Assembly (NCBI GenBank): GCA_001689405.1
Contig: LUJO01000005.1
Coordinates: 58,978-122,977, forward strand
Length of the DNA: 64,000 nt
Source of the DNA: Candidatus Homeothermus arabinoxylanisolvens
Lineage (GTDB): Bacteria > Bacteroidota > Bacteroidia > Bacteroidales > Muribaculaceae
Direction: 5' to 3'
The position numbers and the translations under genes were made by a program. Below the pieces are notes generated by a model. It saw only the letters and a program-made list of their open reading frames with translations. It ran no database searches and was not told the origin of the DNA. Shown piece by piece: positions 60,669 to 64,000 of the stretch (position 1 is the first letter of the stretch; each line of letters starts with the position of its first letter).

Positions 60669-62525
60669 ATGGAACAACGAAAATTGAAAATCAGGGACTT
60701 GACTATGCGTGACGGTCAGCAGTCATTGTTTGCTACCCGTATGCCTCAGTCCAGTATTGACAGGCTGTTGCCGCTGTATGAAAATGCCGATTTCTATATC
60801 ATGGAAGTGTGGGGCGGCGCGGTGCCCGACTCGGTGATGCGATATCTTGACGAGTCGCCGTGGAATCGACTGCGCAAGGTGAGCGAGGCGATGAAGGGAC
60901 ACTCGCTTCTGTCGGCTCTGTCTCGCGGACGTAATCTGTTTGGATATGTTCCTTACCCCGACACCGTGCTCGAAGGTTTCTATGCCGAAGCTATCAAGAA
61001 CGGTCTTAACGTGATGCGTATATTTGATGCGCTCAACGACCTTGACAACGTAAAGGAGTCGATACGTATGATAAATGATCTCGGCGGTATTCCCGACGGA
61101 GCGGTATGCTATACGGTAGACCCCAAGGAAGAGGAACCGAAAGGATTTTTCGGAAAACTCTTCGGCAAAAAGCCTGAGAAAATATTTACCGACGAGTACT
61201 TTGTCGAGAAGGCCAAGGCTATGGAGGCTTACGGCGCCAAGATCATAACTCTTAAGGATATGGCCGGACTGGTCAACCCCTCCCGCATAGCTTCGATAAT
61301 GCCCAAGCTGAAGAGCGCTCTCCGTGTGCCTGTGGACTTCCACACCCACTGTACGCCCGGCTATGGCCTTGCGTCGTCGCTCATGGCCATGATACACGGC
61401 GTCGACATTCTTGACACTAACATATGGTGGTTCGGCGGCGGTTCGGCCGCTCCCGCTCTGGAGCTGATTTATGTATTTGCCGGCAAGCTCGGTATCGAGG
61501 TCGAGGTGAATATGGAGGCCGTAAGCAAGATACGCAAGGAGTTGCGTACCGTGCGTGAGGAGCTTCATGATTTTGACCTTGTCAAGAATATGCCTATGGA
61601 CTTCGATCCTCTTACCGACACTCTGCCGGCCGAGATCGACGCTTTGTTTGACAAGGCTATCGCCGCGGCTAAGGCCGATAATGAGGAGGAACTGCTCGAC
61701 GCATGCCATGCCATCGAGGACTATTTCGGATTCCCCAAGCCTAATCTGCTTGTGAAAGAGGCCGAAGTGCCCGGAGGCATGTACTCCAACATGGTGGCCC
61801 AGCTCAAAGCGCTGCAGGCCGAGGATGTGCTTGACGACGCCATGCGCCTCATACCTAAGGTGCGCCGCGATGCCGGTCTTGTGCCTCTTGTGACCCCGAC
61901 AAGCCAGATTGTGGGCAGTCAGGCTGTGAGTCTGGCCCTTGACCGTAAGAAAGGCAATCCCGACTATTCCAACAAGTCCAATCAGTTTATATCGCTCGTC
62001 AAGGGCGAGTACGGCCATACTCCCGTAGCCGTCGACCCGCAATTCCGCGCACAGATTACCGGCGACCCGCAGGAGAAGGCTTATGACGTGTCAAAATACA
62101 AGAAACCTGAAAATCCGGAATTGCCTGAATTCGGCGGAGTGAAACTCGCGTCAAATGACGAGGAGTATCTTCTTCTCGAACTGCTGCCGAGTGTGGCCAA
62201 TACATTCCTGAAGCGCCGCCGTGCCGAGGAGTGGGAGAAAGCCAATGCTTCCGCGCCAAAGGCCGAGGCCGTTGAGGAGGCTGCCGCAAAAGAACCGGAA
62301 GAACCCATAACCGGCGAGGTGCTCGTGGCTCCTATGGGCGGACGCGTGCTGTCGGTCAGCGTGAAGCCGGGCGACAAGGTTAAAGCCGGACAGCTCCTGC
62401 TCGTCTATGAGGCCATGAAGATGGAAAATGAAGTCGAGGCCGAGAAGGACGCGGTAGTGAAGCGTGTGTTTGTAAAACCCGATGACGTCGTAGGCACGGA
62501 AGCCGTTCTCATCGAATTTGAATAA
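60669..62525 (+). CDS. biotin-dependent carboxyltransferase (oxaloacetate decarboxylase alpha / pyruvate carboxylase subunit B type)
   Basis: This 618-residue protein moves a carboxyl group between biotin and pyruvate/oxaloacetate or a related acid. The HMGL-like TIM barrel begins RDLTMRDGQQSLFATRM. It has the reactive lysine K196 in LKDMAGL and metal ligands H225 and H227 in DFHTHCTPG. A conserved carboxylase domain (about 330-470) and a linker rich in A, E and K follow. The biotinyl domain carries K584 in EAMKMEN. An insertion of about 22 basic residues (from about 151) breaks the barrel loop after CYTV. No beta or gamma sodium-pump subunit or biotin carboxylase gene adjoins it, so the partner is elsewhere. 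Confidence 0.85.
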   Translation: MEQRKLKIRDLTMRDGQQSLFATRMPQSSIDRLLPLYENADFYIMEVWGGAVPDSVMRYLDESPWNRLRKVSEAMKGHSLLSALSRGRNLFGYVPYPDTVLEGFYAEAIKNGLNVMRIFDALNDLDNVKESIRMINDLGGIPDGAVCYTVDPKEEEPKGFFGKLFGKKPEKIFTDEYFVEKAKAMEAYGAKIITLKDMAGLVNPSRIASIMPKLKSALRVPVDFHTHCTPGYGLASSLMAMIHGVDILDTNIWWFGGGSAAPALELIYVFAGKLGIEVEVNMEAVSKIRKELRTVREELHDFDLVKNMPMDFDPLTDTLPAEIDALFDKAIAAAKADNEEELLDACHAIEDYFGFPKPNLLVKEAEVPGGMYSNMVAQLKALQAEDVLDDAMRLIPKVRRDAGLVPLVTPTSQIVGSQAVSLALDRKKGNPDYSNKSNQFISLVKGEYGHTPVAVDPQFRAQITGDPQEKAYDVSKYKKPENPELPEFGGVKLASNDEEYLLLELLPSVANTFLKRRRAEEWEKANASAPKAEAVEEAAAKEPEEPITGEVLVAPMGGRVLSVSVKPGDKVKAGQLLLVYEAMKMENEVEAEKDAVVKRVFVKPDDVVGTEAVLIEFE

Positions 62526-62552
62526 TAGACAGTTAAAAAGTTGATTGAAAGT

Positions 62553-62583
62553 TTTGTCACTTGCGCGGAAATGCGTAAATTTG
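62553..62583 (+). promoter_or_regulatory. promoter of rpmE2
   Basis: TTTG, a 19-base spacer and TAAATTTG followed by CA fit the consensus. The leader to the ATG is about 67 bases. Confidence 0.75.
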
Positions 62584-62656
62584 CAAGCCATTACAAATTT
62601 ACGCCTTACCAGCGTGATTTTGAACACTTTGAATTAAACAATTAAAACTATACAAG

Positions 62657-62911
62657 ATGAAACAAGGCATCCATCCTTCTGACTACCGCGAAGTAGTGTT
62701 TAAAGACATGTCAAACGAGGAGATTTTCATCACCCGTTCTACAGTTGCCGCCAAGGAAACTATCGAAGTTGACGGTGTGACTTATCCTTTGGTGAAGCTT
62801 GAAATCACCAGTTCTTCTCACCCGTTCTTCACCGGTAAGCAGAAGCTTGTCGATACCGCCGGCCGCGTTGATAAGTTCATGAGCCGTTACGGTAACCGCA
62901 AGAAAAAATAA
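62657..62911 (+). CDS. rpmE2: 50S ribosomal protein L31 type B
   Basis: This 84-residue L31 begins MKQGIHPSDYREVVFKDMSNEEIF and ends FMSRYGNRKKK, with SSSHPFFTGKQKLVDTAGRVDKF before. It has no cysteines, so it is the zinc-independent form that can replace the zinc-binding type under zinc shortage. It is a single gene with a consensus promoter and an intrinsic terminator. Confidence 0.97.
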   Translation: MKQGIHPSDYREVVFKDMSNEEIFITRSTVAAKETIEVDGVTYPLVKLEITSSSHPFFTGKQKLVDTAGRVDKFMSRYGNRKKK

Positions 62912-62934
62912 TCATCACTCTTGCTTGACTCATA

Positions 62935-62982
62935 CAGGCGGGGCAGTGTCGTCATTCGACATCGGTCCCGCTTGTCTTTTTA
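62935..62982 (+). terminator. intrinsic terminator of rpmE2
   Basis: CAGGCGGG pairs with CCCGCTTG around an inner TGTCG/CGACA stem. TCTTTT follows. It lies 23 bases past the stop and overlaps the region just ahead of the next gene. Confidence 0.8.
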
Positions 62983-63002
62983 ATCTTAACATTTACCGCT
63001 TT

Positions 63003-63938
63003 ATGAAAATTTACAGTCTGTGTGTGGCTGCTGTTGTCGCGGCGGCCCTGTTTGCCGGATGCCACGGAACTCCGTCCGGAACTGAAATGAATGTCGCCTC
63101 TTACAATCTGCGTTATGTCAACGATGACGACTCGTTGGCCGGCAACGGCTGGAGCGCACGTTATCCAGTGCTTGCAAAACTTGTACTCTTTCATGATTTC
63201 GACATTTTCGGCACTCAGGAGGGCTATAAACGTCAGCTCGATGACCTCGTGTCGCAGTTGCCCGGATACGATTATATAGGTGTGGGGCGCAACGACGGTA
63301 AGGATGGCGGAGAGCATGCTGCCATATTTTACCGTACCGACAGGTTTGACGTGGTGGACCATGGCGATTTCTGGCTGTCGGAGACTCCTTCGGAGCCGAG
63401 CGTGGGCTGGGACGCCGTATTGCCGCGTATATGCACTTGGGGGCATTTCCGTGAAAAGACTTCAGGCCGTGAGTTCATGTTCTTTAATCTGCACATGGAT
63501 CATGTGGGCAAGCAGGCGAGGGTGGAGAGCGCCGGTCTTGTACGGCAAAAGATGAAAGAGCTCGGCAAGGGGCTTCCTGTCATACTGACCGGTGACTTCA
63601 ATGTCGACCAGACCCATTCATCATACCGTGCTCTTGTATCGGACAGCATGCTGCTCGATTCCTATTGCGCGGCCGAACTGTGTTACGCTACAAACGGCAC
63701 TTTCAACAGCTTCCGAACCGACGGTTATACCGACAGCCGCATAGACCACATATTTGTATCGCCTGATTTTGAGGTGGCCAAGTACGGAGTGCTGACCGAT
63801 ACATACCGCACCGCCAATGATACGGTGGCCATGAAAGCCGATGACGCTCCGGAAGAAATTGAATTCCGACGCTATACTTCGCGCACTCCTTCCGATCACT
63901 TCCCGATTAAAGCCGTGCTGAAACTCACCGCGAAGTGA
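63003..63938 (+). CDS. endonuclease/exonuclease/phosphatase-family lipoprotein
   Basis: The ATG at 63003 gives a lipoprotein signal MKIYSLCVAAVVAAALFAGC (C20). The longer frame from 62925 runs through the rpmE2 terminator and is rejected. The 311-residue protein has the DNase I-like fold. Its motifs are VASYNLRY, FGTQEGYKRQL, YIGVGRNDGKDGGEHAAIFY, FFNLHMDHVGKQARVESA, LTGDFNVDQTHSSYRAL, DSRIDHIFVS and SDHFPIKAVL, including the catalytic histidines and aspartates. Relatives cleave nucleic acids or phosphodiesters such as sphingomyelin or sugar phosphates outside the cytoplasm. The substrate is unknown. Nothing is recognisable in the last 62 bases of the window. Confidence 0.85.
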   Translation: MKIYSLCVAAVVAAALFAGCHGTPSGTEMNVASYNLRYVNDDDSLAGNGWSARYPVLAKLVLFHDFDIFGTQEGYKRQLDDLVSQLPGYDYIGVGRNDGKDGGEHAAIFYRTDRFDVVDHGDFWLSETPSEPSVGWDAVLPRICTWGHFREKTSGREFMFFNLHMDHVGKQARVESAGLVRQKMKELGKGLPVILTGDFNVDQTHSSYRALVSDSMLLDSYCAAELCYATNGTFNSFRTDGYTDSRIDHIFVSPDFEVAKYGVLTDTYRTANDTVAMKADDAPEEIEFRRYTSRTPSDHFPIKAVLKLTAK

Positions 63939-64000
63939 TGTGGCGCATATGTTCAATAATATATGTAGATGTGTAACTACTCACCTATACAAGACTGATG

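Overview
This window comes from a chromosome of the order Bacteroidales. The family is probably Muribaculaceae, but that is an inference from gene content and moderate GC, not from a marker gene. The sequence shows repeated promoters of the Bacteroidetes type: a TTG near -33, a spacer of 19-21 bp, and a TAnnTTTG box near -7. It also carries genes typical of the phylum: gldH, a DUF4494 protein, two DUF6377-type regulators, an N-succinylornithine carbamoyltransferase, zinc-free ribosomal protein L31 (type B), and rpsF-rpsR-rplI without an intervening ssb. There are no rRNA genes, CRISPR arrays, insertion sequences or complete prophages.

Layout, left to right. 1-10.1 kb, minus strand: the 5' part of ispD, then ligA-sufT-like-lpxH, groES-groEL, a small outer-membrane barrel, and lptF/G-ribBA. 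10.1-17.3 kb: an AraC regulator diverging from two tandem DUF6377 membrane regulators, a nitroreductase and an orphan sensor kinase. 17.4-22.7 kb: carAB, tRNA-Pro(TGG) with its own promoter and terminator, and an unrecognised gene. 22.8-32.2 kb, minus strand: zapA and a coiled-coil partner, then the tight run rny-PSP1(RicT-like)-gldH-M24 peptidase-cca, then cls and the rpsF-rpsR-rplI operon. 32.4-36.0 kb: an acyltransferase followed by an accessory patch. The patch holds proline-codon tandem repeats, a nested inverted repeat of about 220 bp, a KilA-N gene and a hypothetical gene, and is poorer in G+C than its surroundings. 36.1-42.6 kb, minus strand: an FHS-type sugar permease with transketolase, and argF'-focA-DUF4494-yggS.

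42.7-57.9 kb, minus strand, is dedicated to the cell surface. One unit has a hybrid two-component sensor, a fused IspD-like cytidylyltransferase/short-chain dehydrogenase and a LicD phosphotransferase. This is the logic of making a CDP-polyol and transferring polyol phosphate to a glycan. A large lipoprotein of unknown role follows. Then comes a five-gene operon: TolC-like channel, HlyD-like adaptor with a SPOR-like tail, a cysteine-rich TackOD1-type protein, a processive family 2 glycosyltransferase, and a UDP-sugar dehydrogenase. I read it as a synthesis and export machine for an acidic exopolysaccharide, and it is the best candidate here for an undescribed system.

58.1-64 kb, plus strand: penicillin-binding protein 1A, a biotin-dependent carboxyltransferase (oxaloacetate decarboxylase alpha/pyruvate carboxylase B type), rpmE2, and an endonuclease/exonuclease/phosphatase lipoprotein. 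All family names come from motif recognition by eye. No database search was possible.
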